A DNA stretch of 64,000 nt, taken from the NCBI GenBank assembly GCA_030824965.1, contig JAPJQV010000003.1:254956-318955 (forward strand). Direction: 5' to 3'. The translations under genes were made by a program, and so were the position numbers. Below the pieces are notes generated by a model. That model saw only the letters and a list, made by a program, of their open reading frames with translations. It was not told the origin of the DNA and did no database searches. The stretch comes from Micavibrio sp. (GTDB lineage Bacteria; Pseudomonadota; Alphaproteobacteria; Micavibrionales; Micavibrionaceae). Shown here in pieces: positions 15,668 through 24,238 of the stretch; within the stretch, counting starts at the first letter, position 1, and every line of letters starts with the position of its first letter.

Positions 15668-17110
15668 ATGGATTTCTCTTCCAAAAATTTTAGGGATATA
15701 CGTGTCGTCGTAATGGGCGATATCATGCTTGACCGCTATATCCATGGTGATGTCACGCGCATCTCCCCGGAAGGACCGTTTCCGGTTCTGTCCGTCAAAC
15801 GTGAGAATGACAGTCTGGGAGGAGCAGGCAATGTATTCGCCAATCTAAGGGCGCTGGGCATAGATGCGCGAATTATCGGCGCGGTTGGACAGGATGAAGC
15901 GGCAAATATCGTTCGCAGTCTTTGCGGTCCAGGGGCGGAACTTATCGATGTCAGCGATCGCCCGACGATCCAGAAAATCCGCTTCATTGGAAACGGGCAA
16001 CAAATGATGCGGGCTGATCACGAAATGACTGCGCCATTGTCGAGCGCAGATCAAGAGAGGCTGATAGAAAAAGCGATAAACGAGATCCGTTTCGCCAAAG
16101 CCCTGATCCTCTCTGATTACAACAAAGGCTGTTTGACGAGAAATGTCCTGACGCAGATGATTGATGAAGCGAAAAAACTCGGTATTCCTGTTCTCGTTGA
16201 TCCAAAAGGCAAGGATTATACGATTTATAAAGGCGCCGATGTTGTTACGCCCAACCGCAAGGAATTGGCCGAGAGTACAGATGTCACATCTTTGGCAAGT
16301 GATACCGATATTGCGCAAGCTGCAAAAAAGCTCCTCGAGATCAGTGGCATTAAAGCCATCGTTGCCACGCGTTCCGAAGACGGTATGACAATCCTTGAGA
16401 ATAAGGATGCCGAGCCGTTTCATTTGAAAACTCAGGCGCGTGAAGTCGCAGACGTGTCAGGTGCCGGCGACACGGTGATTGCGACATTGGCGGCAGGACT
16501 GGCGGCAGGATTGAATTTGAGGGAGGCGGCAACGCTTGCCAATAAAGCTGCCGGCATTGCCGTTTCAAAAGCAGGCGCTCATGCGGTGACGGCAGAAGAA
16601 TTGTTCGAACACAACATCGGTTCCGAAGCTTATGCAAGCTGGGACATTGTAAGAGAACAGGTAAGCGCGTGGAAGAAACAGGGATTGAAAGTCGGCTTTA
16701 CAAATGGCTGTTTCGATATACTGCATGCCGGGCATGTGACCTATCTGAAAGAAGCTGCGGGATATTGCGACCGTCTGGTTCTTGGACTGAACCATGACAA
16801 ATCGGTCAGTATTCTGAAAGGTCCTGAAAGGCCAGTGAATGCGGAAGGTGATCGCGCAACCGTTATGGCGGCGCTTGGCTCGGTCGATATAGTCGTTCTG
16901 TTCGGCGCGGAAAAAGCAGGCGATGACAATACGCCTATAGAACTGATTAAATATATCGAACCCGATATTTTCTTCAAAGGCGGAGATTACACGGAAGAAG
17001 AATTGCCGGAAGCGAAAATCGTTCGCTCCTATGGCGGGGAGATAAAGATCATGGGCATAGTAGACGGCCGCAGCACGACAAATATCATAAAGAAAATATC
17101 TCTCACCTAA
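15668..17110 (+). CDS. hldE: bifunctional heptose 7-phosphate kinase / heptose 1-phosphate adenylyltransferase
   Basis: A 480-residue two-domain enzyme of ADP-heptose synthesis for the lipopolysaccharide inner core. Residues 1-320 are a PfkB-type kinase with GGAGNVFANL and the anion-hole motif DVSGAGDTVIAT. Residues 340-480 are a nucleotidyltransferase with GFTNGCFDILHAGHVTYL. Both active sites look intact. No other heptose genes lie next to it. The fused form shows that this organism builds a heptose-containing LPS core. Confidence 0.96.
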   Translation: MDFSSKNFRDIRVVVMGDIMLDRYIHGDVTRISPEGPFPVLSVKRENDSLGGAGNVFANLRALGIDARIIGAVGQDEAANIVRSLCGPGAELIDVSDRPTIQKIRFIGNGQQMMRADHEMTAPLSSADQERLIEKAINEIRFAKALILSDYNKGCLTRNVLTQMIDEAKKLGIPVLVDPKGKDYTIYKGADVVTPNRKELAESTDVTSLASDTDIAQAAKKLLEISGIKAIVATRSEDGMTILENKDAEPFHLKTQAREVADVSGAGDTVIATLAAGLAAGLNLREAATLANKAAGIAVSKAGAHAVTAEELFEHNIGSEAYASWDIVREQVSAWKKQGLKVGFTNGCFDILHAGHVTYLKEAAGYCDRLVLGLNHDKSVSILKGPERPVNAEGDRATVMAALGSVDIVVLFGAEKAGDDNTPIELIKYIEPDIFFKGGDYTEEELPEAKIVRSYGGEIKIMGIVDGRSTTNIIKKISLT

Positions 17111-17122
17111 GCTTTTGATAAA

Positions 17123-17169
17123 TATCAATATATAGAATTTATTCATTATATAAACACAATATGTTGTGT
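17123..17169 (+). promoter_or_regulatory. paired NrdR boxes upstream of a 62-residue ORF
   Basis: CAATATATAG at 17126-17135 matches the NrdR core CWATATATWG exactly. The 16-mer ACACAATATGTTGTGT at 17154-17169 matches the extended consensus at 15 of 16 positions. Core starts are 31 bp apart, about three helical turns. The pair ends 95 bp before the ATG at 17264, as at nrdB. The second site could alternatively be read as an AT-rich hairpin ending hldE. Confidence 0.7.
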
Positions 17170-17263
17170 TTTAGATTGACACCTCGTTTCCAATTAAGAA
17201 TAATTCTCAAATAACATCTTCGATTCCCTTCGAAAATTTAGAAAAAAAACAGCGAGGCATATA

Positions 17264-17452
17264 ATGATTCCAGAACTTGTTCAGGTAGAAACCTATTTTG
17301 GCCGCAGCGCCGCTGTTTTAAGCCTTGAAGAACTGGTCGGAAAATTTGGCGGGGTCGAGGTTGGTCAAGCGCTTCAGCAACAATTTCTCGAACTACGTTG
17401 CCTGCCTTGTCGTACCTATGCCGTGCTGACAGATAAGGCGCGCCAAAATTAA
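17264..17452 (+). CDS. hypothetical 62-residue protein, possibly NrdR-controlled
   Basis: A small ORF with ATG behind GCGAGG at workable spacing. The protein is acidic and helical in the middle (LSLEELVGKFGGVEVGQALQ) and has a CxxC pair in LRCLPCRTY, which could bind metal or be redox active. I do not recognise it. Its main claim to being a gene is the paired NrdR boxes at the same distance upstream as in the RNR genes, pointing to a role in deoxynucleotide supply or RNR control. That role is inference. Confidence 0.55.
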   Translation: MIPELVQVETYFGRSAAVLSLEELVGKFGGVEVGQALQQQFLELRCLPCRTYAVLTDKARQN

Positions 17453-17471
17453 ATACGGCTTTATAGAATAC

Positions 17472-17498
17472 GGAGATCCCTGCTTTCGCAGGAATGAC
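17472..17498. repeat. REP-like dispersed palindromic unit
   Basis: GGAGATCCCTGCTTTCGCAG followed by GAATGAC is the familiar small palindromic unit (stem CCTGC/GCAGG) that occurs scattered in many proteobacterial genomes between genes. Only one copy was seen in this window. It lies between the 62-residue ORF and the lipoprotein gene. Confidence 0.6.
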
Positions 17499-17539
17499 AA
17501 AAAAGGTACACTCTTTAAAATTTTCTTCAGGGGTTGCCT

Positions 17540-18199
17540 ATGATTCGCCGTTTATCCATTCCATTTCTTGCTGTGTTGCTGACATCCTGCGGCGTTATTC
17601 CTACGCAGTATATGGCCAATGGTTATCGTTATCATGACGATACGCCTCTCTCTTCTCCTGCGCCGTCGCGCCCTTGGCTGGATGAGGCTGAAGATCCGAG
17701 TATCGAGAATCTGGCTGATAATACGGCGGCATGGCAAGGCGCTGTCTATGAACTTATCAATCCGTTGCCGTCTGCGCTGCCGCCATCATCTGGCCCGGTG
17801 ACTTTGGTAACAACGCCACCAGCCTATATCGGCGATAAACCTTTCGATCATTATCTGCGTCAGGGTTTGATCAGCTATGGCTATCGCGTTAATCCGGCGC
17901 CGTCTGATGCCGGAGCCGTCCTTGTCTATAACGCAACACCGATTACGAACAAGGACGCGCTGAAGAAAGCCCAAGCCAAATACGGCAAGGATGCCATCAA
18001 TCCAAAAAATACCAAGGGTGTTTATTATCTGACGCTGGAAATTAAATCAGCCGATGGCAAGAAAACGACATGGGAGCAATCATCCCTCGCCGTCATTCCG
18101 TACGACAAGACCGAGTATATGAGAATGCCGGGTTTGAGTTATGTGCCGAGCCAGAAGCCGTCAGCCGCGAAGAAACCGGTTTACGAAACGCGCGATTAA
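17540..18199 (+). CDS. putative lipoprotein of unknown function
   Basis: A 219-residue protein starting MIRRLSIPFLAVLLTSCGV: a short signal peptide ending in a lipobox (LTSC) for lipid attachment. An in-frame TTG two codons upstream is possible, but AGGGGT is well spaced from the ATG at 17540. The mature part begins with a proline-rich linker, then a domain reading PPAYIGDKPFDHYLRQGLIS, which recalls small lipoproteins of conjugal or secretion systems (TrbH-like) without a firm match. It converges with the pilin-like gene at 18200 with no gap. Function not assigned. Confidence 0.75.
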   Translation: MIRRLSIPFLAVLLTSCGVIPTQYMANGYRYHDDTPLSSPAPSRPWLDEAEDPSIENLADNTAAWQGAVYELINPLPSALPPSSGPVTLVTTPPAYIGDKPFDHYLRQGLISYGYRVNPAPSDAGAVLVYNATPITNKDALKKAQAKYGKDAINPKNTKGVYYLTLEIKSADGKKTTWEQSSLAVIPYDKTEYMRMPGLSYVPSQKPSAAKKPVYETRD

Positions 18200-18859
18200 T
18201 CATCGCGCTAATAAAACGTAGTAATAGAGATTGAACGATCCGTTTGTACATCTTACACACGCATTAGGCTGCGGATTGGCGGGAGCTGTCGTATAGGCCG
18301 GAACTAAAGGCGGATTAGAATAAGCACCGATAAATCTAGGAGAGGGAGGGCAATTGGAAATTTCCGGCGTCGTTGTAACGCCAACGAGTTTATTGACCGC
18401 TTTGCAAACGCCGTCTGTGATTGGGTATACGGTGATAAAAAGATCGGCTTTGTCTGAGCCGACGCCCGGTATCGCCATCTCTGCAGAGAATTCGTAATTC
18501 GTTGATGCCGGCGATGCCACGCCTGCAGGCGGTTTTCTGTAGAGCGCTTTGCCGCCTTGAGAAGAAAAAACCTGTTTCGGTGGGGTGTTCGCAATTGTGC
18601 CGTAAGCGGCATGGGCTTGCGGATGAGAAAAGCGCAAATCGTTTTCACTGGCACCGTCATCTAAAATAATGCGGACGGCCTCGGCAACTTCGCCGCTATA
18701 TTTAATCATCTGGCTTGCTTTTACAGTATCGGATTCCTTATCGACATTGCTGTCAAGCCCGCCATTGTCGCGAAGCGCCACTGTTACAAAACCAATCAAG
18801 ACAATTGCCAGCAGAATATAAAATAGAATATTTCCGGATTGTGGTGATGATTTCATCAA
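18200..18859 (-). CDS. pilin-like protein with N-terminal membrane helix
   Basis: A 219-residue protein beginning QSGNILFYILLAIVLIGFVT, a hydrophobic helix close behind a Gly that resembles a class III pilin start but lacks the Phe and the Glu at mature position 5. The rest is an exported-looking domain with Cys residues near the C-terminus (NACVRCTNGSFN). Its ATG overlaps the stop of the upstream carboxypeptidase gene by 4 bases, so translation is likely coupled. I do not recognise the family with certainty; it may be a minor pseudopilin or a membrane-anchored periplasmic protein. Confidence 0.65.
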   Translation of the reverse strand: MMKSSPQSGNILFYILLAIVLIGFVTVALRDNGGLDSNVDKESDTVKASQMIKYSGEVAEAVRIILDDGASENDLRFSHPQAHAAYGTIANTPPKQVFSSQGGKALYRKPPAGVASPASTNYEFSAEMAIPGVGSDKADLFITVYPITDGVCKAVNKLVGVTTTPEISNCPPSPRFIGAYSNPPLVPAYTTAPANPQPNACVRCTNGSFNLYYYVLLAR

Positions 18860-20307
18860 TAAGCCTGAGGTGAAATTAAAAGACAGTCTTTAAAATATTT
18901 ACAGGCTTCTGCCGCTTCACTTTGGGTAAAGCCGCCAAGGCGGGCGCGGAACATCCAGCTGGCGTCAGCGGTTCTCAAAGGTACGACCATTGTCTGTGCT
19001 TTCCTAAGATGAGCCGGAAGTTTCGTTTGAGCTGTAAAGATCGCCTGATCGGTGGCGATCCGCGTTTGATAGGCGCCGATTTGAATAGACCAATTACTAG
19101 CGGCAGATGCCGGAACTGGCAGGCTTGCCTGCTGAAGCTGCGCAGGGGGCGGATTGTTGTTTTGCAAACTGATCGTGCCTAAAGTCCGGGGTTCAGAAGG
19201 GGAAACATAAGGATTGGCGTCGAGTTTTTTTACCTGCAAGGGAGCTTCGGTCGTCGCTTGCGCCGCACGATAAGCTTCCTGAACTATATCGTTATTTTCT
19301 CCTGCCGAGGCCAATACGACTTCTTTTTGCACGGGGGCGAGTTGCGGGGCGGGTGTGGTTACAGAAGCGACAGCCGCTTTTTCAGCCATCGGTTTTGCAG
19401 CGGCAATCCGCATATCTTTTTCAATGGCTTTGGCTTTATCGAAACCTTTATCGAGAAGTGACGCCATGTGGACGTTTCTTGTCACCGTCGTGCGGCCGCC
19501 GAAAACCACTCCGATCACCCGGCGACCGTCGCGCTTTGCCGAGGCGACAAGATTGAAACCGGAAGCGTTGATAAATCCGGTTTTGCAGCAATCCATCCCC
19601 GCATAAGTTTCCATCAACCGGTTATGGTTGCGGTAATTTCGCCCATTATAGGAAAAGTTCTGTTTGGCGAAAATCTTCGCCTGCGAGGGGTAGTTTTTCA
19701 AGATATAGCGGGCAAGTCGTGCCTGATCGCGGGCGGTCGTGACCTGATACTGGTTCGGAAGGCCCGAGGCGTTGTAATACTGGGTGCGGCTCATACCGAT
19801 GGCTTTGGCTTTAGCCGTCATCTTGCGGGCGAATTCGCTTTCCGATCCCGCAATCGCTTCGGCCAGCGCCACTGACATATCGTTGGCCGATAAAGTGGCA
19901 AGCGACGACATCGCATCGTTTAAGCGAATGCTCGATCCGGCGGCAAGGCCGAGTTTACTGGCCGGCATCGCGGCGGCCTTTTTTGAAATCGGAATGCGTT
20001 GATTAGGTTGCAGCTTGCCAGTGGCTAAAGCATCGAAGACCATCATAAGGGTCATCATTTTGGTCAGGGAGGCAGGATGACGCAGGGCGTCGGCACTATC
20101 TGCCGATAAAATAGTTCCGGTTTCGGCATCGATGACGATCGAAGCATATTTCGGATTTTTTTGATTTATCGGGGCAACGGCCAAAGCAGGGCGGGCGGCT
20201 TTTTTCTTCTTTTTATTCGCAGCATCGGCGGAGATCGGCTGCATACAAAGAGCCAAAATCGTCAAAACCGTCAGGCATCTGGCAAACAGACCGGAATTCT
20301 TCTTCAA
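18856..20307 (-). CDS. D-alanyl-D-alanine carboxypeptidase (PBP5/6 class) with SPOR domain
   Basis: A 483-residue secreted peptidoglycan carboxypeptidase (peptidase S11). A signal peptide is visible at the N-terminus. The three catalytic motifs are intact: SLTK near residue 80, SAN near 137, and KTG in CCKTGFINASG. A long low-complexity linker leads to a C-terminal SPOR domain (SNWSIQIGAYQTRIATDQAI) that binds denuded glycan at the division site. It trims the terminal D-Ala of stem peptides. The start is a TTG, supported by AGGA 8 bases upstream. This SPOR-type DacC before phasin and clpS is a common alphaproteobacterial order. Confidence 0.92.
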   Translation of the reverse strand: MKKNSGLFARCLTVLTILALCMQPISADAANKKKKKAARPALAVAPINQKNPKYASIVIDAETGTILSADSADALRHPASLTKMMTLMMVFDALATGKLQPNQRIPISKKAAAMPASKLGLAAGSSIRLNDAMSSLATLSANDMSVALAEAIAGSESEFARKMTAKAKAIGMSRTQYYNASGLPNQYQVTTARDQARLARYILKNYPSQAKIFAKQNFSYNGRNYRNHNRLMETYAGMDCCKTGFINASGFNLVASAKRDGRRVIGVVFGGRTTVTRNVHMASLLDKGFDKAKAIEKDMRIAAAKPMAEKAAVASVTTPAPQLAPVQKEVVLASAGENNDIVQEAYRAAQATTEAPLQVKKLDANPYVSPSEPRTLGTISLQNNNPPPAQLQQASLPVPASAASNWSIQIGAYQTRIATDQAIFTAQTKLPAHLRKAQTMVVPLRTADASWMFRARLGGFTQSEAAEACKYFKDCLLISPQAY

Positions 20308-20429
20308 GACTGATTTCCTGTAATATTTAAAAGGCGGGATATGAGTGATTCTTTATATATGTATTCTATACCTGCCTTAATCTTAAAGTGTAGCGGTAAA
20401 TCTGGAAATTTCTAATTAAAAGACTCTTG

Positions 20430-20495
20430 TTGCAATGCAGCATAAACAGGTTGACTTGAAGATTTTATAATTATATATTTAATTGTGCATTGCAA
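20430..20495 (+). promoter_or_regulatory. phasin promoter flanked by two TGCAWTGCA operators
   Basis: TTGACT (20451-20456) and TATATT (20474-20479) form a sigma70-like promoter with a 17-bp spacer. It is bracketed by TTGCAATGCA (20430-20439) and its exact reverse complement TGCATTGCAA (20486-20495). TGC/GCA-type palindromes are what PhaR repressors recognise at phasin promoters, so these are probable PhaR operators. The phasin ATG is about 100 bp downstream. Confidence 0.6.
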
Positions 20496-20584
20496 AAAAT
20501 CCTGTGTTGGATTAAGTTTTCCTGGATGTTGCGGTGCCGTAAATTCAGGCGCATACTGCGGCTGAACAATTACAGGAGATATCG

Positions 20585-21061
20585 ATGGCTAAAAATTCCC
20601 AAATCCCGTCTGGCAAAGACAGCTCGATTATTCCTTTTGCTAACTTTGCCAATACCCAATCTTTAGAATCCATGGAGAAAATCATGAATACCAGTAAAGA
20701 CCAGTTCGAAAAATTCAAAACCGACGCTACAGAATCAGGCCGTCAGGGTTTCGAAGCCATCATGAAATCAGGCTCCGTTTTCGCTCAAGGCTTTGAGCAA
20801 TATATAAAAACATGCGCCGATATTGCGCAGAGCACGGCAGAGCGTCAGAGCGAGGCTTTCAAACAACTTCTTTCCTGCAAAACCTTGAACGAAGTTGCTG
20901 AGACACAAAACAAGATCGCGCAGGATAATTTTGAACAAATCATGCAAACAGCGTCCAAATTGTCTGAAATCACCATTAAACTTACACAAGAAGCCCTGGA
21001 GCCGATTAACGAAGAAGTTTCGAAAAACGTTAAAAAAGCTTCGGAATCAATGGCAGCTTAA
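20585..21061 (+). CDS. phasin family protein
   Basis: A 158-residue amphipathic helical protein with the phasin pattern (SMEKIMNTSKDQFEKF, later AQSTAERQSEAFKQLLS and EISVK-like amphipathic repeats). Phasins coat polyhydroxyalkanoate granules, though stand-alone members also act as general stress proteins. A strong ribosome site (CAGGAG) precedes the ATG. A clear promoter with twin palindromic operators lies upstream and a strong terminator follows, so it is a single-gene unit. No PHA synthase is in the window. Confidence 0.88.
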   Translation: MAKNSQIPSGKDSSIIPFANFANTQSLESMEKIMNTSKDQFEKFKTDATESGRQGFEAIMKSGSVFAQGFEQYIKTCADIAQSTAERQSEAFKQLLSCKTLNEVAETQNKIAQDNFEQIMQTASKLSEITIKLTQEALEPINEEVSKNVKKASESMAA

Positions 21062-21082
21062 TTCTAAGCTTTTTCCTTTTTT

Positions 21083-21115
21083 AAACCCTGTCCGGCAATC
21101 CGGGCAGGGTTTTTT
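21083..21115 (+). terminator. phasin terminator
   Basis: CCCTGTCCGG and CCGGGCAGGG form a GC-rich stem around CAAT, followed by TTTTTT. It separates the phasin from clpS. Confidence 0.9.
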
Positions 21116-21160
21116 GCCAATTGGAGATTTTCAAACATTGATCTAAATTAAAGCGTAGAA

Positions 21161-21559
21161 ATGGTTTATAATATCCTCATGCCGAAATTCAGTCCTGACA
21201 TAAAATTCTTCGATACAACCGCTGAAAACGGGTCTGAACGGCAAAACCCGGACCAGAATAACGAGCCGCAGAATTCATTACTGCTCAAAACCCGCACCAA
21301 AACTCAAAAGCCGGGCCTTTATAAAGTTTTGCTTCTAAATGATGATTACACGCCGATGGAATTCGTCATTCATATTTTGGAAAGATTCTTCAATAAGAAT
21401 AAGCACGAGGCGACCGATATCATGCTCCACGTCCATAGGCGCGGGGTGGGATTGTGTGGCGTCTTTACCTATGAGGTCGCCGAAACCAAGGTCAATCAGG
21501 TCATGGATTTCGCGAGGGCGAATGAACAGCCTCTGCAATGTACGATGGAAAAGGAATAA
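21161..21559 (+). CDS. clpS: ATP-dependent Clp protease adaptor ClpS
   Basis: The core YKVLLLNDDYTPMEFVIHIL and HRRGVGLCGVFTYEVAETKV are diagnostic for ClpS, the N-degron adaptor that hands substrates to ClpAP. At 132 residues it carries a long, hydrophilic N-terminal tail of about 45 residues. The start could be the ATG at 21161 or the one at 21179; neither has a good ribosome site. It lies 300 bp upstream of clpA with one small gene between, where most alphaproteobacteria have them adjacent. Confidence 0.93.
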   Translation: MVYNILMPKFSPDIKFFDTTAENGSERQNPDQNNEPQNSLLLKTRTKTQKPGLYKVLLLNDDYTPMEFVIHILERFFNKNKHEATDIMLHVHRRGVGLCGVFTYEVAETKVNQVMDFARANEQPLQCTMEKE

Positions 21560-21562
21560 AGG

Positions 21563-21901
21563 ATGACCGGAATGGACTGGCTTGCGGACTGGTATAAATC
21601 CAATTGCAATGGCCAATGGGAGCATAACGAAGGGATCACTATCGTTACGCTTGATAATCCGGGCTGGCATATTACCATCAGCCTGACCGGCACAAAGCTG
21701 GAAAAGGCCAATCTTGCCGAAGTGAATCACGAAGGTGAGAACGAGAATGACTGGTTCACAGCCAAAATCAGCAATCGGGAAGAAACGAAAGAACTGGGCG
21801 GACGCTGTTTCATAGCTGCCTGCGGTCCCGATCATTTGAATCAGGTTATCGCTATCTTCAAAGCGTTTGCGGAAAGTGAAGGCATGCATGCTGTCGCGTA
21901 A
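21563..21901 (+). CDS. Imm53 (immunity protein 53)-like protein
   Basis: A 112-residue protein whose pattern WLADWYKSNCNGQWEHNEGI, ETLDNPGW-like (VTLDNPGWHITISLTGT) and closing CGPDHLNQVIAIFKAF fits the Imm53 family. That family was defined as immunity proteins of polymorphic toxin systems but also occurs alone. It starts 3 bases after the clpS stop and overlaps the clpA start by 14 bases, so it is embedded in the clp operon. No toxin gene is nearby. A role in ClpAP biology is possible but unproven. Confidence 0.75.
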   Translation: MTGMDWLADWYKSNCNGQWEHNEGITIVTLDNPGWHITISLTGTKLEKANLAEVNHEGENENDWFTAKISNREETKELGGRCFIAACGPDHLNQVIAIFKAFAESEGMHAVA

Positions 21902-24197
21902 TCTCGAACAATCCCTTCACCGGGCGCTGGCTGCCGCCAATGCGCGGCTGCATGAATTTGCAACGCTTGAACATCTCTTGCTGGCGCTGGTCGAGGATCA
22001 GGATGCGATGGCGGTTTTGCGGTCTTGTGGCGTTCCGCTCTCCGACCTGAAAGCGCAAATCGAAAACTATCTGGATAACGAGCTGACCTATCTCATCTCC
22101 GGCGGAAGTGTGGAAGCCAAGCCAACAACAGCGTTTCAGCGCGTCTTGCAACGCGCCGCCATTCATGTCCAGTCATCGGGTCGCGAGGAAGTCACGGGCG
22201 CAAATGTTTTAGTCGCGCTGTTTTCCGAGCGTGAAAGTCATGCCGTGCATTTCCTGCAGGAACATGAAATGACACGCTTCGATGCGGTCAACTATATCAG
22301 CCATGGTATCGCCAAGGTTCCCGGCGCGAATGATGCGCCACGTCTGCCTCGCGGGGCGGACCCGTTGGCAGGGGAAGAAAAACTCGCAAAAACAGGCCGC
22401 GAAGCTCTCGATGCCTATTGCGTCAACCTGAACGAAAAAGCCGGTAAAGGAAAAATCGATCCGCTGGTGGGACGAGAAAAAGAAGTGGATCGCACGATCC
22501 AGATTCTATGTCGGCGATCTAAGAACAACCCTCTTTATGTCGGCGACCCTGGTGTCGGCAAAACGGCGATTGCCGAAGGCCTGGCAAAGAAAATCATCGA
22601 CAAAGAAGTGCCGGAAGTCCTGGAAGATTGTACGATCTTCTCTCTAGATATGGGAGCGCTTTTAGCCGGAACGCGTTATCGCGGCGATTTCGAAGAACGT
22701 TTGAAAGCGGTCATTACCGAATTACAGAACATGGACAATGTCGTTTTGTTCATAGACGAAATTCATACGATTATCGGCGCCGGTGCGACGTCGGGCGGTG
22801 CGATGGATGCGTCCAATTTGCTGAAACCTGCATTGGCTAATGGTAGTCTTCGCTGTGTTGGCTCAACTACATATAAAGAATATCGTAATCATTTCGAAAA
22901 AGACCGGGCGCTGGCACGACGTTTCCAGAAAATCGATGTGCATGAGCCGAGTCTCGATGATGCGATCCGTATTTTAAAAGGTCTCAAGCCTTATTATGAG
23001 AAGCATCATAATGTGAAATACACGATAGAAGCGATCAAGGCAGCGGTGGAATTATCCGCGCGTTATATCGGCGACAGGAAACTTCCCGATAAAGCCATCG
23101 ATATCATCGATGAGGTAGGGGCGGCGCAAATGCTACTGCCTGCGGCGAAACGTAAAAAAACGATTGGGATAAAAGATATCGAAGGTGTTGTGGCCGCGAT
23201 TGCGCGAATTCCGGCCAAGGCCGTTTCCAAAGACGACCGCCAGGTCTTGCAGACTTTGGAACGCGACCTCAAAACCATGGTATTTGATCAGGATACGGCA
23301 ATCCAGATATTGTCGGATTCCATCAAGATGGCGAGGGCAGGTTTGCGCGATCCTGAAAAGCCTATCGGGTCTTATCTATTTTCCGGCCCTACGGGGGTTG
23401 GTAAAACGGAAGTCGCCAAGCAAATGGCCAAGACGCTCGGAATCGAAATGATCCGTTTCGACATGTCGGAATATATGGAGCGTCACGCCGTTTCCCGCCT
23501 GATCGGTGCGCCGCCTGGTTATGTCGGTTACGAACAGGGCGGATTACTGACCGACAAAATCGATCAGCATCCTCATTGCATATTATTACTCGACGAGATT
23601 GAAAAGGCCCATCCCGATCTATTCAATCTTTTGCTGCAAGTCATGGATTACGGGCGATTGACCGATAATAACGGCAAAAACATCGATTTCCGAAATGTAA
23701 TCTTAATCATGACGACAAATGCCGGGGCGGCGCAAATGGCAAAAGCGCCTTTGGGCTTTGAGTCGAACCGTCGTGTCGAGGACGATCAGGAAGAGATCAA
23801 GCGGCTGTTTACACCGGAATTTAGAAATCGCCTTGACGCGATCGTGCCTTTTGCTGCACTTGGCAAGGAGACGGTCATGCGCGTTGTCGATAAATTTGTC
23901 ATGCAGCTCGAAGCTCAGCTGGCAGAGAAAAACGTTACGATTACGCTTACCGATAAGGCGCGGGCTTATTTGGCTGATCTCGGCTATGACCCTGCGATGG
24001 GGGCTAGACCTTTAGGTCGAGTTATTCAGGATAAGATTAAAAAGCCTCTGGCTGAAGAGCTTCTATTCGGCAAATTGGTCAATGGAGGGGCTGTTATGAT
24101 GGATTATGACGGTGAGAAACTTCATTTTTCCTATAAATCAGAGAAACCATCAAAAAATATTGAAGAAACAACTCAGGATTCCGAGACAATAGAATAA
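21888..24197 (+). CDS. clpA: ATP-dependent Clp protease ATP-binding subunit ClpA
   Basis: AAA+ unfoldase of 769 residues. The N-domain (residues 1-140) contacts ClpS. The first AAA module has Walker A GDPGVGKTAIAE near residue 218 and Walker B LFIDEIHTIIG. The second has GPTGVGKTEVAKQ near residue 497 and LLLDEIEKAHPD. It unfolds substrates for ClpP. The frame is open from 21867, but the ATG at 21888 begins MLSRNLEQSLHRAL as expected and has GAAGG just upstream. The C-terminal tail is Glu/Thr-rich. Confidence 0.96.
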   Translation: MLSRNLEQSLHRALAAANARLHEFATLEHLLLALVEDQDAMAVLRSCGVPLSDLKAQIENYLDNELTYLISGGSVEAKPTTAFQRVLQRAAIHVQSSGREEVTGANVLVALFSERESHAVHFLQEHEMTRFDAVNYISHGIAKVPGANDAPRLPRGADPLAGEEKLAKTGREALDAYCVNLNEKAGKGKIDPLVGREKEVDRTIQILCRRSKNNPLYVGDPGVGKTAIAEGLAKKIIDKEVPEVLEDCTIFSLDMGALLAGTRYRGDFEERLKAVITELQNMDNVVLFIDEIHTIIGAGATSGGAMDASNLLKPALANGSLRCVGSTTYKEYRNHFEKDRALARRFQKIDVHEPSLDDAIRILKGLKPYYEKHHNVKYTIEAIKAAVELSARYIGDRKLPDKAIDIIDEVGAAQMLLPAAKRKKTIGIKDIEGVVAAIARIPAKAVSKDDRQVLQTLERDLKTMVFDQDTAIQILSDSIKMARAGLRDPEKPIGSYLFSGPTGVGKTEVAKQMAKTLGIEMIRFDMSEYMERHAVSRLIGAPPGYVGYEQGGLLTDKIDQHPHCILLLDEIEKAHPDLFNLLLQVMDYGRLTDNNGKNIDFRNVILIMTTNAGAAQMAKAPLGFESNRRVEDDQEEIKRLFTPEFRNRLDAIVPFAALGKETVMRVVDKFVMQLEAQLAEKNVTITLTDKARAYLADLGYDPAMGARPLGRVIQDKIKKPLAEELLFGKLVNGGAVMMDYDGEKLHFSYKSEKPSKNIEETTQDSETIE

Positions 24198-24238
24198 ATT
24201 AGCCATGTTCTATGGCAAAAAATTATAAAGGATATTAG

